Assembly (NCBI GenBank): GCA_963920635.1
Contig: OY987299.1
Location: forward strand, 117,429,373 to 117,493,372
Reading direction: 5' to 3'
DNA: 64,000 bases
DNA from: Pseudeuparius sepicola
Taxonomy: Eukaryota > Arthropoda > Insecta > Coleoptera > Anthribidae
Part shown: in pieces, positions 36,401 through 46,500 of the stretch
Layout: each line of letters begins with the position of its first letter
How positions within the stretch are numbered: the first letter of the stretch is position 1
Notes under the pieces: model-generated
What the model was told of the DNA's origin: nothing
The model's input: the letters and a program-made list of their open reading frames with translations, nothing else
Databases searched by the model: none
Made by a program: the position numbers and the translations under genes

Positions 36401-37381
36401 TAGGTCATTTCCACACACCAGGTGTGCGTTTTGTTTGGTAAGTACCTACCAATTGCGGTACCAATAAACATCCTCAGAATTTATAAAGTGTGCCATGTGT
36501 CCTATATCGTATTATTATTATTGTTATTATAGGTATAAGTAGATTCTTTATTAGATTATTGGTTACCTACAAAATTAGAATAGCGCTCATAGTTATTTGT
36601 ACAAGTGCACCAATTGAATACTTTTATTTGGGCCTTCCTACTTGCTGGTAATCGGTAATGCATACCTACCAAAAACAAATATATTTAGATTCAACTGTTT
36701 TTGAGGAAAATGTCAAACTTGATAAGACAAGTGCTTGAACTGAAAAATGTAACAAGAAAGACTCCCTCTAAAACCATCGGTAGAATACTTCCTACCCTCA
36801 AAAAAAAAACTTGAGAATCATTAGGGAACACTTTCTATAGGGTGTCAAATTATTGCCTTGACTGACGTATTACTAAAAACTGCTCACGGCTGTCAGGTTT
36901 GGCACGTTTTTGGTTCACCATGCGTTTTCCAGGGACACAATACAAGGCAAAATACATTGTTGGCCATCAGTGCCATCTGTTTTCCAGGATATGAAGCTAT
37001 AGCCGTGAGAAGTCTTTATAAATACGTCAGTCAACGTTATTGCCATAGCTGTGATTTTTAATCAACTTGCAAATGAGTGGATCTTATTTATCTTTTCAGC
37101 TCCCTATAGTAAAACAGAAGGTCTGCCGCCGATCGTACAAGCAATTCCTAATCAGCGACAACATGATGTGTGCCGGGTGGGCCTCTGGAAAGTCGGACAC
37201 CTGTGCCGGAGACAGCGGCGGGGGCCTCTTGTGTCCATCGAGAAAATCCCCTCATACGTACACCGTTGAAGGTATTACCAGTTTCGGAGATGGCTGTGGT
37301 AGGCGAAATAAGTACGGGATATACACAACGGTGTATAACTATGTCAGTTGGATACGATATGTCCTTAACCATTACTCGTGA
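18117..37381 (+). CDS. trypsin-like serine protease with two TSP1 repeats (gene span, 5' end missing)
   Basis: Five exons with consistent splice phases (18117-18425, 18530-18749, 18804-18976, 28368-28715, 37100-37381) give 443 residues of a predicted extracellular zymogen. Numbering from the first visible residue: an acidic stretch (11-34), TSP1 repeat 1 (WSPW at 48-51), TSP1 repeat 2 starting in exon 2 (WSRWSAWSSC), a basic linker, the activation site K211-IIGG, and an S1 protease domain with catalytic His253 (TASHC), Asp298 (DNDVALL) and Ser389 (GDSGGG). Asp383 at the S1 base (chymotrypsin 189) predicts cleavage after Lys/Arg. Cysteines for the usual five disulfides, including the propeptide-to-catalytic-domain bond (KKCGVPN with ARPACLP), are present. 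All catalytic residues are intact, so an active enzyme rather than a serine protease homologue. The exon with the signal peptide was not found. Introns of 9.4 and 8.4 kb are filled with transposons. I cannot assign an orthologue. Confidence 0.88.
18530..18749 (+). CDS. protease exon: TSP1 repeat 2
   Basis: Acceptor CATCTTGTTGTAG chosen because only it keeps phase 0 with the preceding exon; other AGs at 18549 and 18563 give the wrong phase. The donor CAAG/GTAAGA leaves one base over. It encodes IWSRWSAWSSCNEDC and further cysteines of a second TSP1 repeat. Confidence 0.85.
18804..18976 (+). CDS. protease exon: linker, activation site, first beta strand
   Basis: Acceptor GGTTCTTGTAG and donor TTCCTG/GTAAGT; starts in phase 1 (GAT codon split as G/AT) and ends in phase 0. 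It encodes the linker cysteine (KKCGVPN), then LKIIGGTEAQ, the canonical activation cleavage motif, and HWPWHVAV of the first strand of the protease fold. Confidence 0.9.
19120..19589. mobile_element. Tc1/mariner-type MITE, copy 1 (right end damaged)
   Basis: Preceded by TA, it starts CAGTGACCGGCAGAAAGTTG, a terminal inverted repeat shared with the intact copy at 42354-42827 (opposite orientation). The interior matches that copy over most of its length. The right end (about 19570-19589) has lost bases of the inverted repeat. TA target and the CAGTG start fit the Tc1/mariner superfamily. No transposase. Confidence 0.8.
19711..20432 (+). mobile_element. P-superfamily non-autonomous element with THAP exon, copy 2
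   Basis: Second copy of the 7618-8350 element, about 720 bp and highly similar throughout. Left end CTTAGACAAGGAAAGAGAGA, right end degenerate complement ending CGTCAAG. The flanking octamers TAAATTAT and GTAATTAT are only partly identical, so this insertion looks older or the boundary has drifted. It carries the same orphan exon at 19891-19961. Confidence 0.8.
19891..19961 (+). pseudogene. orphan first exon of THAP-domain transposase
   Basis: ATG at 19891, 23 codons plus two bases, then a GTAAAT donor. It contains NCSVFGCKSR and GISFHR. Compared with copy 1 it lacks the extra initial Met codon and has a few substitutions that keep the frame open. Confidence 0.7.
22230..22580. repeat. array of palindromes TTCCGACTTATAAGTCGGAA
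   Basis: About a dozen 20-bp palindromic or near-palindromic units TTCCGACTTATAAGTCGGAA, alternating with variants (ACATCTCGG, ACAAGTCGG) and spaced by AATAAGGTCA. Each unit can form a hairpin and the whole array can pair with the inverted array at 26376-26600. Confidence 0.85.
23615..24914. mobile_element. TA-flanked foldback inserted in FB-2
   Basis: CAGGGTGTTT at the left, complement at the right, TA on both sides; arms of about 130 bp (23615-23745 and 24787-24914). The interior 24040-24650 is a repeat found again, inverted, at about 51105-51712. Confidence 0.7.
25142..25391. mobile_element. MITE with 8-bp TSD GTATTACC
   Basis: Ends AAAGCCTAGAGAATACTATA and complement of CAAAGTCTAGAGAATACTAT, flanked by perfect 8-bp duplications GTATTACC (25134-25141 and 25392-25399). 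250 bp, no ORF. An 8-bp duplication fits hAT or P superfamilies. A 28-bp relic of the same family lies at 35969-35996. Confidence 0.8.
26376..26600. repeat. array of palindromes, inverted copy
   Basis: Right-arm counterpart of the array at 22230-22580, shorter by several units. Confidence 0.85.
27563..28252. mobile_element. hAT-like MITE full of CGATAT repeats
   Basis: Ends TAAGGCTGGGAGA and (complement) TAGGGCTGCGATT, flanked by CTGTATAC/CTGTATAT (27555-27562, 28253-28260; 7 of 8 bases match), as expected for hAT-type insertion. The left part (27590-27795) is a minisatellite of units like GATATATCGATATTCC and the right part (28105-28240) holds more of the same in mixed order. The middle is ordinary AT-rich sequence. 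Confidence 0.65.
28368..28715 (+). CDS. protease exon: catalytic His and Asp (GC-rich)
   Basis: Acceptor CTTCTTCTTTCAG, donor GCGCAG/GTGAGC, 348 bp, phase 0 at both ends. It encodes EVFCGGTLISSRWVLTASHC (His57 equivalent), DNDVALL (Asp102 equivalent) and CVVMGWGKVR, joining directly to exon 5. The exon is extremely rich in G and C at third codon positions, roughly 70% GC by eye, whereas the other four exons and the introns are AT-rich. The long open frames on the opposite strand here result from the composition and are not genes. Confidence 0.92.
28716..28800. repeat. minisatellite, first fragment (abuts exon)
   Basis: Sequence just inside the splice donor (GCGATGCGCACC, GCGCTCTCGCAAACAGCG, CCAGTGATGAACG) is a diverged unit of the array at 30585-30960. 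The element at 28800-30584 separates the two parts. Confidence 0.55.
28866..29031. repeat. GC-rich inverted repeat
   Basis: CTAGGTTCGTCAGTCGTTGG at about 28893 is complemented by CCAACGACTGACAAACCTAG at about 28987, with outer CGGCGCGCCGCC / GGCGACGCGCGG blocks also partly complementary. Together with the neighbouring exon it makes an unusual GC-rich island. Confidence 0.65.
29073..29850 (+). mobile_element. second THAP-like transposon relic
   Basis: Ends GGTAGAGTGCTGGA and complement of TTCAGCACTCTACC form short inverted repeats. Inside is a spliced-gene-like arrangement: a possible upstream fragment at 29371 (MFCSFYTRMFKNETSQN), exon 1 ending at 29485 with GTAAGT, and exon 2 at 29543-29683 between TTTTAG and GTGAGC. 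Across the junction the frame reads SSIKAVPKPSFN, reminiscent of the AVPxxF end of THAP domains, and the upstream piece resembles its CSxHF...F part. A frameshift separates the two halves. I infer a decayed, deleted THAP-type element; no target duplication was identified. Confidence 0.45.
29543..29683 (+). pseudogene. relic exon inside THAP-like element
   Basis: 141 bp open in the phase left by the preceding donor; encodes a Ser-rich peptide (SSSISEANSSSLDETSFTSI) typical of the linker after a THAP domain. No transposase catalytic region follows before the element ends. Confidence 0.4.
29857..30564. mobile_element. TA-flanked foldback, CAGGGTG...CACCCTG
   Basis: Near-perfect 708-bp palindrome flanked by TA, starting CAGGGTGTCCGGTAATTATA. 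The centre is near 30212, and arms such as TAAGCTGAAAATG are complemented on the right. Very short spacer, so it would form a long cruciform or hairpin. Confidence 0.8.
30585..30960. repeat. minisatellite, ~95-130 bp unit
   Basis: Four units starting near 30588, 30684, 30778 and 30908, each with GATGCGCAATTGAAGG, GCGATTTAGTTTACCG and GCGTTTCTGCAATAGCGATT. Further diverged units occur at about 32655-32770 and 33285-33385. Confidence 0.75.
32163..32225. repeat. hairpin, GC-rich stem
   Basis: ACTTCCCGCCCTCC... pairs with ...GGAGGGCGGGAAGT around TTTACTTTCC; an outer pair (TTTATTTACAACCAT at 32090, complement at 32262) suggests a MITE of about 190 bp. Confidence 0.6.
32270..32411. mobile_element. 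142-bp palindromic MITE
   Basis: ATAGTATACAAAACTCGGTG at the left is complemented at the right; inner arms GTGTTTCATTACTGTC and GTTAACC are also complemented, leaving a 17-bp loop. Confidence 0.65.
32612..33890. repeat. direct tandem duplication, 2 x ~640 bp
   Basis: The segment from GGTGTACCCAGTACCGGGAT (32612) to about 33250 is repeated from about 33251 to 33890 with few substitutions and small indels; shared landmarks include CCACATGCATTTTATGGCCG at about 32888 and 33508. Each copy includes one minisatellite unit. Confidence 0.85.
33943..35141. mobile_element. 1.2-kb TIR element, CCCACTAA ends
   Basis: CCCACTAAGCAAGAA at the left and TTCTTGTTTAGTGGG at the right. The arms carry repeated motifs (GCAACTTTGTAGAAAACTT, TGAAACGTTTTGTT) in both orientations. 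The unrelated-looking middle (34313-34512) contains GGTTCAAATCC on the - strand, like a Pol III B box, but no full tRNA. Confidence 0.55.
35969..35996. mobile_element. 28-bp transposon relic with 8-bp TSD
   Basis: AAAATCTAGGGAATAC...GTAGACTTTG is flanked by perfect GTGTCATC duplications (35961-35968, 35997-36004). The two ends match those of the MITE at 25142-25391, so only the tips of the element remain. Confidence 0.65.
36858..37036. mobile_element. MITE with 8-bp TSD TTATTGCC, just upstream of last protease exon
   Basis: Begins TTGACTGACGTATTACTAAA and ends with the complement CGTCAGTCAACG; flanked by perfect TTATTGCC duplications (36850-36857, 37037-37044). 179 bp. Its end lies 63 bp before the exon 5 acceptor. 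The right-end motif GTGAGAAGTCTTTATAAATA recurs near 11115 and 62260. Confidence 0.8.
37100..37381 (+). CDS. protease exon: catalytic Ser, C-terminus
   Basis: Acceptor TTATCTTTTCAG; 93 codons and TGA at 37379-37381. It encodes DTCAGDSGGG with the nucleophile Ser, SDT placing Asp at the specificity pocket, FGDGCGRRNKYGIYTTV and the C-terminal helix WIRYVLNHYS. Two deviations from common trypsins: Gly instead of Pro after GDSGG, and Tyr at the residue equivalent to 225. AATAAA at 37523 is a possible polyadenylation signal. Confidence 0.92.
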   Translation, partial: LPIVKQKVCRRSYKQFLISDNMMCAGWASGKSDTCAGDSGGGLLCPSRKSPHTYTVEGITSFGDGCGRRNKYGIYTTVYNYVSWIRYVLNHYS

Positions 37382-39170
37382 TTGAGAGGAACATTGAAGA
37401 CAATGTTAACATTAATACTAGCTATGGTGTAGGGAAGGAGGGTGAATTCACTAGGCTGTTATTTTTTCTATATCCCAACAGATCAGTAGAGGAATAATGT
37501 TGGTATGGTGGCTGTCCCGGATAATAAATTATATTTAGATGATCATGCATCAGGTTGGTGTGGCATCAGTACCCACTGTATTTCCCTACATGGCGATACT
37601 AGCTACCTAAATAAGCTGATTTTTTTACTAAGAGAAAGAAACTGGTATTTGTGCGGTGTAAAATATAGGGCCTACTGTCACAGATCGAAGGTTCTACGGC
37701 CTATACCATGTTTTTTTTTTTAGAAGGAATATCAACCAGTTAAATTAGCAATATTGCTGCTAATATTTTTGAGGATACGTTTTTTAGGATTATATATGTA
37801 TTGTAAATAAGTATTGTGATATAATTTTAATAATGCTTTCATTACCACTTGCCATATAAAATAATGTATCGTAGAATATACCCAATCCTAGTTGTCTAGC
37901 ATTGGTTTCATAAGTGTGTGTACTGTGCAGGCATTTGCCATTTAATATAAACTTAAAAGGAAAGTAGAAATCAAAAATAAAAGTAATAAATAGTATATTG
38001 TGCTAAAAACATGACCATGTATAAACAAGTGTTTATTTTTAGGGTATCAATATAAATTTAACATTTTATATACCTAAGCCATTTGTAAAAAAAAGGAACT
38101 TGTATAAAGTAAGCCACTTTGTCATAATAGATAGCTTTGAAGGTGATTTTTAAATATTATTATGCCTACACAATAAGTTGCAAAAAAATGGCGCGATTCT
38201 TGTATAAATATTTTTCACTGCTTCTTTGCTTGGGCACAACCAATTTCTGCATGTTTTCAATTATTTCTTATTATGTCTTAGTTTTTTAATTCTATGCTAA
38301 TATAGCAATCATAATGTATATTTCCATATTTTAGTATGTAGTAATGATAAGATCTCTTTGCAAAGAAAACAAATAATTTTAGTCTTACGTCTTATATTTT
38401 CCTGTTATTTATTGCCATTTTGTTAATTTTAATAATTAAATTATTAAAGTGTCTAATTGTAGTTAATGTTGAATTTTTCCCTTAGAAGTCTGCGGCTGTA
38501 GTTGTAGTATACTCACCAAAAATGAATTTCATTGGAAGATTAAGGAATTAAAAGGGGTAATGTACAAGAAAAAGAAAACACAAAAAAATTTGTTATGTTC
38601 TTAATTTAAGAAAGATTATTAATCACAATAATTGCTTACATTATTTCTATATACATTATCATTACACATACACTCAAAAACTGATCCAGATTTCAAACAA
38701 TATTCGCAAAATAATCTTTATTATTTGACATGGCAATTTTTTAAAAGATTTAAAATCTATTGGGTCTATAATAAATGCAAATCTGGTCATAAATATTTGA
38801 TTCATGTTAACAATATAACATCTATAGTTTTTAAAATCGAAACTTTAAAATTACTACACACAGCATAAAACATAGCTTTGCAATATACCTATAGATACAG
38901 TTTTGATTTTTTTAAATAAGAGGAATGTACTTGTTTCAAGAGTACTTGAACCGTCCTAGAAATTTACATTAATTAATTATAATTTTAATTTTCTTTAGGC
39001 AAAATGTGCTTTTGTACGTTGTACTAAAAATATCAGTATTTTTTTGATAATGACTAGACCAACAAAATGTAATTTGTGGTGAAAGAGTGCATGTCATCAA
39101 TTAATTTTTAGTGTCATGCTTGACAAGGATATATGTTGTGTGAACAACAAATGAAGCCGCTGAGAGATAC
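37382..39170. other. protease 3' UTR and intergenic
   Basis: AT-rich; AATAAA-like signals at 37523 and near 37977. No gene recognised between the two convergent genes. Confidence 0.45.
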
Positions 39171-39179
39171 ATTTGTAAG

Positions 39180-39760
39180 AAGAATCAATGGTTGTCAACC
39201 ACGGCCCTCGTAAAATAAACTGGACTGCTTCTTTTCCAATACAACCATTTGCCCCACCTATACGGGGTGGTCATTCTTACAGTGCATACCATTGGGATAT
39301 CCGAAACGGTAAGAGATACAGCGTGGGTTAAATTAGAGAAAAGTTGCGTTTTTGTATGCCTTTCAATAATCTGAAAAGAAATCTAAGATATCTTGGGTAG
39401 TTCCTGAAATATTGCTGAAAAACTGAAAATATGCGTTTTCTTTCTTCCTTCATAACTTTTTTTATATGTAATGGAAAATTTATGAAACCTGGCAACATTT
39501 CTCGGATGTGAGTTCTTCAATGGAAATGTCAAATAATTCCTATGCCAACTAGATTTTGAAATATTCGTTTCGGATATCCCAATGGTATGCACTGTAAGAG
39601 TGACCACCCTGTATACATGTATATGTCCCACCGAAAGGTCGGCCATATTGGGCGTACACGTCATTGGCTGATAGGTGTCCAAGTAGAAGACGAAATTTAA
39701 GAGGGATATTTTAAATTTGAATCATGTGAAATGCACGAGGGCCGTGGTTGGTTGTGGTCA
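39180..39760. repeat. nested inverted repeats between the genes
   Basis: An outer pair with CCACGGCCCTCGTAA (39200) and ACGAGGGCCGTGGTTG (39735) surrounds a TA-flanked foldback at 39263-39611 (CGGGGTGGTCATTCTTACAG, complemented at the right). A related outer sequence occurs inverted at about 49787-49850. Confidence 0.65.
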
Positions 39761-39993
39761 AATGTAATTTTGTGTTCCCACCACAAATTTCACTTCTCCC
39801 CTAAAATACACACTAAATCCCCTAGAATCCCCTAAAAATGTCAATCGACAATGTAATTATTTCAATTGTTGTTTATCGTTTTTGAACCTGCCTAAAAATA
39901 TATCGAGGAAAAGCTCAGATTTAATGAATATCAAATTTAATTTTTGCATTTATCTTGATCCAATGCAAATATCAAAAATCAGTGCAAAGAATC

Positions 39994-39999
39994 TTTATT
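39994..39999 (-). promoter_or_regulatory. possible polyadenylation signal of DCAF1
   Basis: AATAAA on the - strand about 320 bp past the stop codon; the first good hexamer downstream. Confidence 0.45.
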
Positions 40000-40318
40000 C
40001 AATGATATTTGCTAGAATTAATAACAAATAAATATATACAAATTAGTGGCAGTTGGGGCCAAACAGGAGCCCTAAACGATAACGATCAATTATCACTATG
40101 TGTAAAAAATCAAGGAACAAAAAAATCACAACAAATATAATGTTTTGGGGTACGCTTCAACCCATATATGCAAAGCTATGTTTCACACGATAAGATCTAG
40201 ACAACTCAAACCCAACAAACTTTAAATCGACAAATTCTACTAGAACGTAACTGGTATAATACAAACTTGCTATGCATACATTTCTCGGGAAAACCTCTAT
40301 TTTCACTTAGAATTGACA

Positions 40319-40518
40319 TCAATACTCGAACAGAATGTCACCGAGGAGGGAGTCCGTCCCGAGCGAGCTGTCCGACCCCGACAGACTCGTCCAGCTTTCG
40401 GAGTCGCTCTCGCTCGCATTCTCGTAATCGCCGTCGTTGTCGTCATTGTTGTCTTCCGGGTTATTATCATCATTATCGTTATTATCATTGTCACCACCTA
40501 AATCTAATAAGACTCGAT
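40319..40518 (-). CDS. DCAF1: DCAF1 last exon: acidic tail
   Basis: Acceptor read as CAATTGTAG with the exon starting at 40518; a second acceptor in the same phase (TTAGATTTAG, exon start 40497) cannot be excluded. It encodes an Asp/Asn repeat (DNDNNDNDDNN), ASESDSESWTSLSGSDSS and ends GDILFEY, then TGA. Acidic tails are typical of DCAF1 and bind basic partners. Confidence 0.75.
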
Positions 40519-43500
40519 CTACAATTGATGGAACACACAAAGAATATTATTAGCTCTGCCGGAATGCTCTTACGCTCGATATGGGAGATCCAAAGTGAGA
40601 TTGAGACAAACACGGTAAGTTTTCTACACGTTTTATAAAAGAAAATGGTTACACATAATTCCAATACAAGAAAAACATACAAATTATTAGTAATTATGTT
40701 CTAAAAAGTTTGATAAAGGTCTACTGCTAGGTTGCTCATTCATCTTGCCAGCATTCTTCACAATGACTAATAGATATCTCGATCAGCCCTGAAGTTCTAT
40801 GCTGTCACTGTTGCCTGTCTCAAAACTTCCGACTATATAAATCCCTACAGGTTTATGATATAGCATTAATAAAATTTCAAAATACATAATAACATCCATG
40901 CTTGACATAATAATACTAAATGGAGGTCAGTGATGATCAGTATGGGGATCTCGGAAACTAGCGGAAGGTTAAATGGGGGGAAGAATTACAGCCTTGTAGG
41001 CCCAATTTAATGCACCTTATGGATTTTTGAAAAAAGTCATGCTTGCTAGATATTTTGAAAAAACGAAATTTTGTCGATTTATTCCAATCCACCAAACTTC
41101 ATTGTTTCTGATTTTAGATAAAAAGTGTTAATACAAAAGTTGGAGGGAATTGTGTCCCCAATGTCATGTCCTACTTTCCGTGACAGCTGCCATTTTCGAG
41201 ATATGGCACAAACTTTTTTTTTTTAATGGAAACCATAGTTGGTCATGGTCGCAAAAAATCAGGCATTTCTAGAGCTTTCCAACGATATAATACTCGATAT
41301 GGTTATTCCGAAAAATAACGGAAATAACTATGGTTTCCATTTTAAAAAACACAAGTTTGTGTGATATCTCGGAAATGGCAGCTGTCACGGAAAGTAGGAC
41401 ATGACAATGGCATTGGGAACACAATTCCCTCCAACTTTTGTATTTACACTTTTTATCTAATATCAGAAACAATGGAATTAAGATAAATTAGAATAAATCG
41501 CCAAAATTTCGTTTTTTCAAAATATCAAGTGAGCCATGACTTTTTTCAAAAATCCACAAGGTGGGCCTACAAAACTGCAATTCTTTCCCCATTTAACCTA
41601 CCTTCTATCTCCGCTAGTTTCTGAGACCCCATACAGACCATAAAAAAAACTCGCCCTGTATTTGTAACTTTACTGTCATATTCTTGTTTTCTTCCAATTT
41701 TCATAGAAAACTCATGTTGGTAATGGTCAGAAAATTGTTTTGTCTCATTTTGGTGACTACAATGTGAACTGTTAGCCTTTTGTTTTGAATTTGTTGCTAA
41801 TCTGTCTCAAAATCTTGTTTTTCTGATTTAGATTAATTATACATACAGATTCGTAGGGAAGAGGCAAGACTAATAGAAAAATTGTGAGACTAACTTTTAA
41901 AAATTCCCAAAAACTTTTCAAAAATTATTTCGAGAAAACAATCTAGAAATATTAAAAGAATAGTTTTGCCAAGAAACGCTTGACAACTTCCTAGTTTATT
42001 TTGCCCATCTCTAAGAATAATTTCATTTATTTCCTTCTTTGTTTCTATTTCTTATTTATTAATTTTTTTGTTAAATTTGGTGTATTTGTGTATTCCCTAT
42101 TTAAAAAATATCTAAATCTTCAAAGTAGTCACTCAAAGTACCTTATGGTTTGGTCTCACGTTAAGAGTGAATTTTTATGAACACATATGATAACTAGTGC
42201 CTCCAGACTAGTGTGAACTAGAAAAATGCTGATACCATCAAGACATATTGCAAATTTTAAAGAATATCTTTAATAAAGAGAAGACATTATACAGAGAGCT
42301 CATCTTGTCAAATAGGTGCTAACTTTTACCTAATTTTTCACACTCCCGATATACAGTGACCGGCAGAAAGTTGGACACAAAAATTTAATATTTTTAAACT
42401 CTGATTTCAATTAATTTAAATTTCTAGCTGCTAATTGAACAAAATTAAAGTTTAGTAGCAAATTCATGTGTTATCCAAAGATAAGTTGCGCCTGCGGTAT
42501 TTAGTTTAGCCGAAAAAAATACCTACAAAAAAAAGTTAAATTTATTTTTTTGACTAGGTAGCTGTGACTTTAAATCTGACATCCACCTTTGATTCCAAAC
42601 TACTTTTCTAAGTAACATTTTACCGTCTTTTAAAAAATAAGGGTACTTTACTCTTGAGTGATTTTGACATTTTTGAATCTACCTCGTATGCAAAAAGATA
42701 TATTTAAATTTTGATAAGTTCGTTTTGAGTTTGAAATGATGCACCAACTTTTATCAAGAATAAAATTTTCTGAGAAATTAATAATAAAAAAGTTTTCCAT
42801 TTGTGTCCAACTTTCTGCCGGTCACTGTATTGTTTAGACATATTAACTATTATAAAGTACTGAATTCTTCATTTATTAGAGTTTAATTTAAAACTGAGAA
42901 AGATGATCAACAGTGATATATTAATTGCCGTTTAAAGTTGGATTCCATTTGATATATTGATAATAAATATACTAAAATCTCTCATTAAGTGTACACTAGA
43001 AATGACATTTTTTAATTTAGTAATCAATGGTTAACAGAAATGTCGGAACTTGTGACAAGAGGCCTTACCTTAACCTTAATATTGTGTGGTTCTAACCAAA
43101 CTTCATACCCAGAAACTATAGCCTTTTTCTATGCTTCAAAGAACAGACTTTAATATCAATTTATATCTATTCAAACACACTAGGTCTGTGATTCAAATTT
43201 AGGATTCGTGTGCATAAAACATAATTCTGTTGATTACGGTCTTTTCTATCACCTATATCAATATACTTACGGAATTCTAAGGACATACAATATTTACCTC
43301 TCAAAATCTAGTTTATAGATAAAGAGGCATTTTAGGATATGAGCTTTCTGTATCCTGTCGTTGAGTGAACAATTCACATAAAGAGGAACAACGGCTGTCA
43401 AATCTGACAATTATGTTTTCGCGAAAAACGCATGTGTGGTTCAAAAACAAATTGCAACAATATGAATTTGTAGGCGCTAGAAAAAATGACAAGCGAGATA

Positions 43501-46500
43501 CGGAAATTTGAAATTTCGAGTGTTTTTATTTTAGGTAGCGACATCTCCGTAAAGTGTCGTCCACCTTGCTGATCAAAATTCCTCTTAGATAGAACCGTTT
43601 TTGAGAAAAAAGAACCAAATTTTGTGTCCCCGATAAGGATGGAATAACTTTGCAGGGGAGGCTTAAATCGAAACACTGTCTGCAAATATTTGCACATGTG
43701 TTTTTTTAAAATGGCTAATTTCATGTTAAGCTAAGTTCAGACAGTAGCGAATTGCGAACTGCGGTAGCGAATATTCACACAATAAAATTGCAAACCTGCA
43801 CTTATTTTATGTACTCGCGAGTTATTTATTAGACAATTAGAGGACATTTAAATGTACCCGTAAATATAAACCGTTGGGTGAGGATTATTCTGCAGGCAAC
43901 ATATCCTTTCAGTAAAGAATTCCAGAAAGAAGTCAAAGCCCAATGTGTATTATATGAGGTGGAAATCGCCCTGAGTATTAACCAAGTTTTGACACAATAT
44001 TTTAATATCTGACACGGTGATAGGTGTCAATATATTGTATTTAAATACTTTTTCGAGTTATTATGCTTATCTGTGTGGCTTATGACACTTCCCCGACCGC
44101 CAAAAGTAAAATGTGTGAGGATAATAAACCGTCGGAAAGTAATTCTGTGATTTAAATTAACTTTTGAGGCCATGCACCAAAGTGGCATAGGCGTTTGTGT
44201 AAGACCTACTTCTTCATAATTGGAAATTTAAAATTAGAATTGCTGTATTATCAAGGATTCCTGTTATAACATAACCTAAGAAAGTAATCTGAAGAAAATA
44301 GGAGCTTTCGTGCATGCGTCGACGTCATCTTCACGCCTGATTCTTGCGAAATTCGCCAAAATTTGAACCAATATCAATTTTCCCACCCCCAGATTTCAAA
44401 TTTTGCGAATTCGCCAGAAATTTAAACTTTTCTATGACTACGTTTATCTCGACGCTTTTGATCCGATTGAGAGAGTTTGAATTTACTTGAGCGGACTCAA
44501 ATAGATGGCGTAAACCCTACAGATTTAAATTCAATCAGATTTAAAATTTCAAGTCAAGCAGTTATTTCCAAACAGAAGTTGGCCAGAATGTGCACCAACC
44601 TACTGTGAAATAAGTATAATAATTTAATGTCCCTAGAGAGGATTGAAAACTGTAGGATTCAATACTGAGGATGTAAACGTAGAATTATAAAAGATTTGAC
44701 ATAACTCAATCGGATCCATTTCAATCGGATCGAGTTGTCACGAGATAAACGTAGTCTATGCGTGAATATTGTCAGTTCAAATTAACCAATCAGTCATTTC
44801 CACGATTCTCCACTGTATGAACTTGGCTTTAAGTGCCTAAAAATAGAAATCAATGTAGTGCTTACTTCCTATTTAAAGATACTAGCATTGTTCGTATGTG
44901 TTATTTTGGTACCATCAGACTCCTATGTCAGTACCCTATACAAGGTGTTTATTCAGATTCATTTGAATTCTGAAGTGTTGCCGAGTTTTATTTCTAAATA
45001 TACAGAGAGCACGTAAAGGTTGGAATAAATTCGGTAAAATGTTGTATGGTTAGATTTAAAATTAAGCCTGCTTAAAAATGGAACTGAGCAAAAAATAACC
45101 ACTACAATGTAGGTAGAGTCGTCTAATAAAGAAATGTCTAAAAACTTAATAATTTATGTTAAATTTAAAATTTACGAAAAAAATTTTTTTGTAATTTAAA
45201 TTATTATTTGCGTACCGATACAAGGAAAGTGCGTTCTTTTAAATGACGCTATCAAAAATAGTGGTTGCCATTTAAAAAATATATAGATGACGTCATAGCT
45301 TGGTTAGTAACAACGATATTATATAGGTATAGATACATTACCAAAGGCAACTTGTTTTGTTTCATGATATTGAAAAGATGTTATTGTTGGCACATTCAAG
45401 TTTTCCAGTTTTTTTATACGATTTAGATTATTTTGTAAATATAAGTATCTCAAAACATATATACGATACACAAGTCTATCAAAAAACTATTTATTATGTA
45501 TTACAAAATAGGAAAGCCTGAATTTAAGAAATGCCAATGTAAACAAATTACCTCGTCCTCTTCCCCCCGACCCGCTAATATAGAAGCAAAATAAAACCGA
45601 TTTATTTGTATTAGAGTGAGTCATCTATTCCTTTATATCGTTGGTTAGTAATGACGTCAGAAACACGACAAATATGTCAAAATATGCGCCTTTCAAAATT
45701 ATGTTGGACGTGTCGAAGCGTTTTTATTTATCGCGCAGTACAACATTTTACCGAATTTATTCCAACCTTTACGTGCTCACTGTATGGCTAACTAAATGAA
45801 GGTACTTCAAACAAATCATAGGCAGAATTTTTAAAAATAACAACTACAAGTAAAAACACGTTCTCTAAAAACTGGTCTTGACGGGCCCACCGAACTATAT
45901 TCAAACTGGAAAATCAGTAACGTGCGAGCGCGAAGTAAAAATAGCTGCATTACGGACGACAGCGGTAAAATAAATCGCCTTTTGTTGCTATGTCACTCAC
46001 GACGCGGCACCTTTATTTTGATCGGCATCTGCAAACATAACATCTGAAACGTTCTTCTATTCATCATCTTATTCATCTGTACGTTGAAGATTTTACTCCC
46101 CCTTGGATTTTTGGAAGAAAATAAAAATTTCCAAGTGAAAATATCCTAAACGCAGAATATAAAACATATTGATTCATTGATTGAATATAAATTGGAAATT
46201 TGTCATGTAATAATGTGTAACATAGATACATTTATTGAAAAATATACTTATTATTGTCAAGTAGCTAACTACCGATTCCACGAGACCTGGCTTTTCCCAT
46301 ACATAAGCCCAGGGCTGTATACATGGTTTGGGGGTTCAAGCCCCCTACGACGAAAAATACATTATACTGTTATAATTTTGTAATTTCCTATATCCCTCTT
46401 TTAAACTATCTTTGCTTTATATTTCTAAAAATTTTTGCCTACGGCGCATTTTAGTAACCAAACACCTCTGCTTTCTTTTGTATAGCCGGTTTAAAAAGCA

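Larger units (their letters stand above)
28716..37099 (+). other. protease intron of 8.4 kb
   Basis: Starts directly with a minisatellite that is broken up by later insertions (listed separately). 30965-32160 is AT-rich with a diverged arm of the CAGGGTG families near 31045-31130 (GCATGGGGATCTTACAAACG); 35142-36840 holds one 28-bp transposon relic and otherwise nothing recognised. Confidence 0.7.

Noticed and set aside
40303..40501. + strand frames opposite the last DCAF1 exon
   Set aside because: Antisense of the Asp/Asn repeat; low complexity.
46325..46355. tRNA gene suggested by GGGGGTTCAAGCCCCC
   Set aside because: The T-arm is perfect but no matching acceptor strand, D-arm or anticodon arm lies upstream at the right distance; at most a tRNA or SINE relic.
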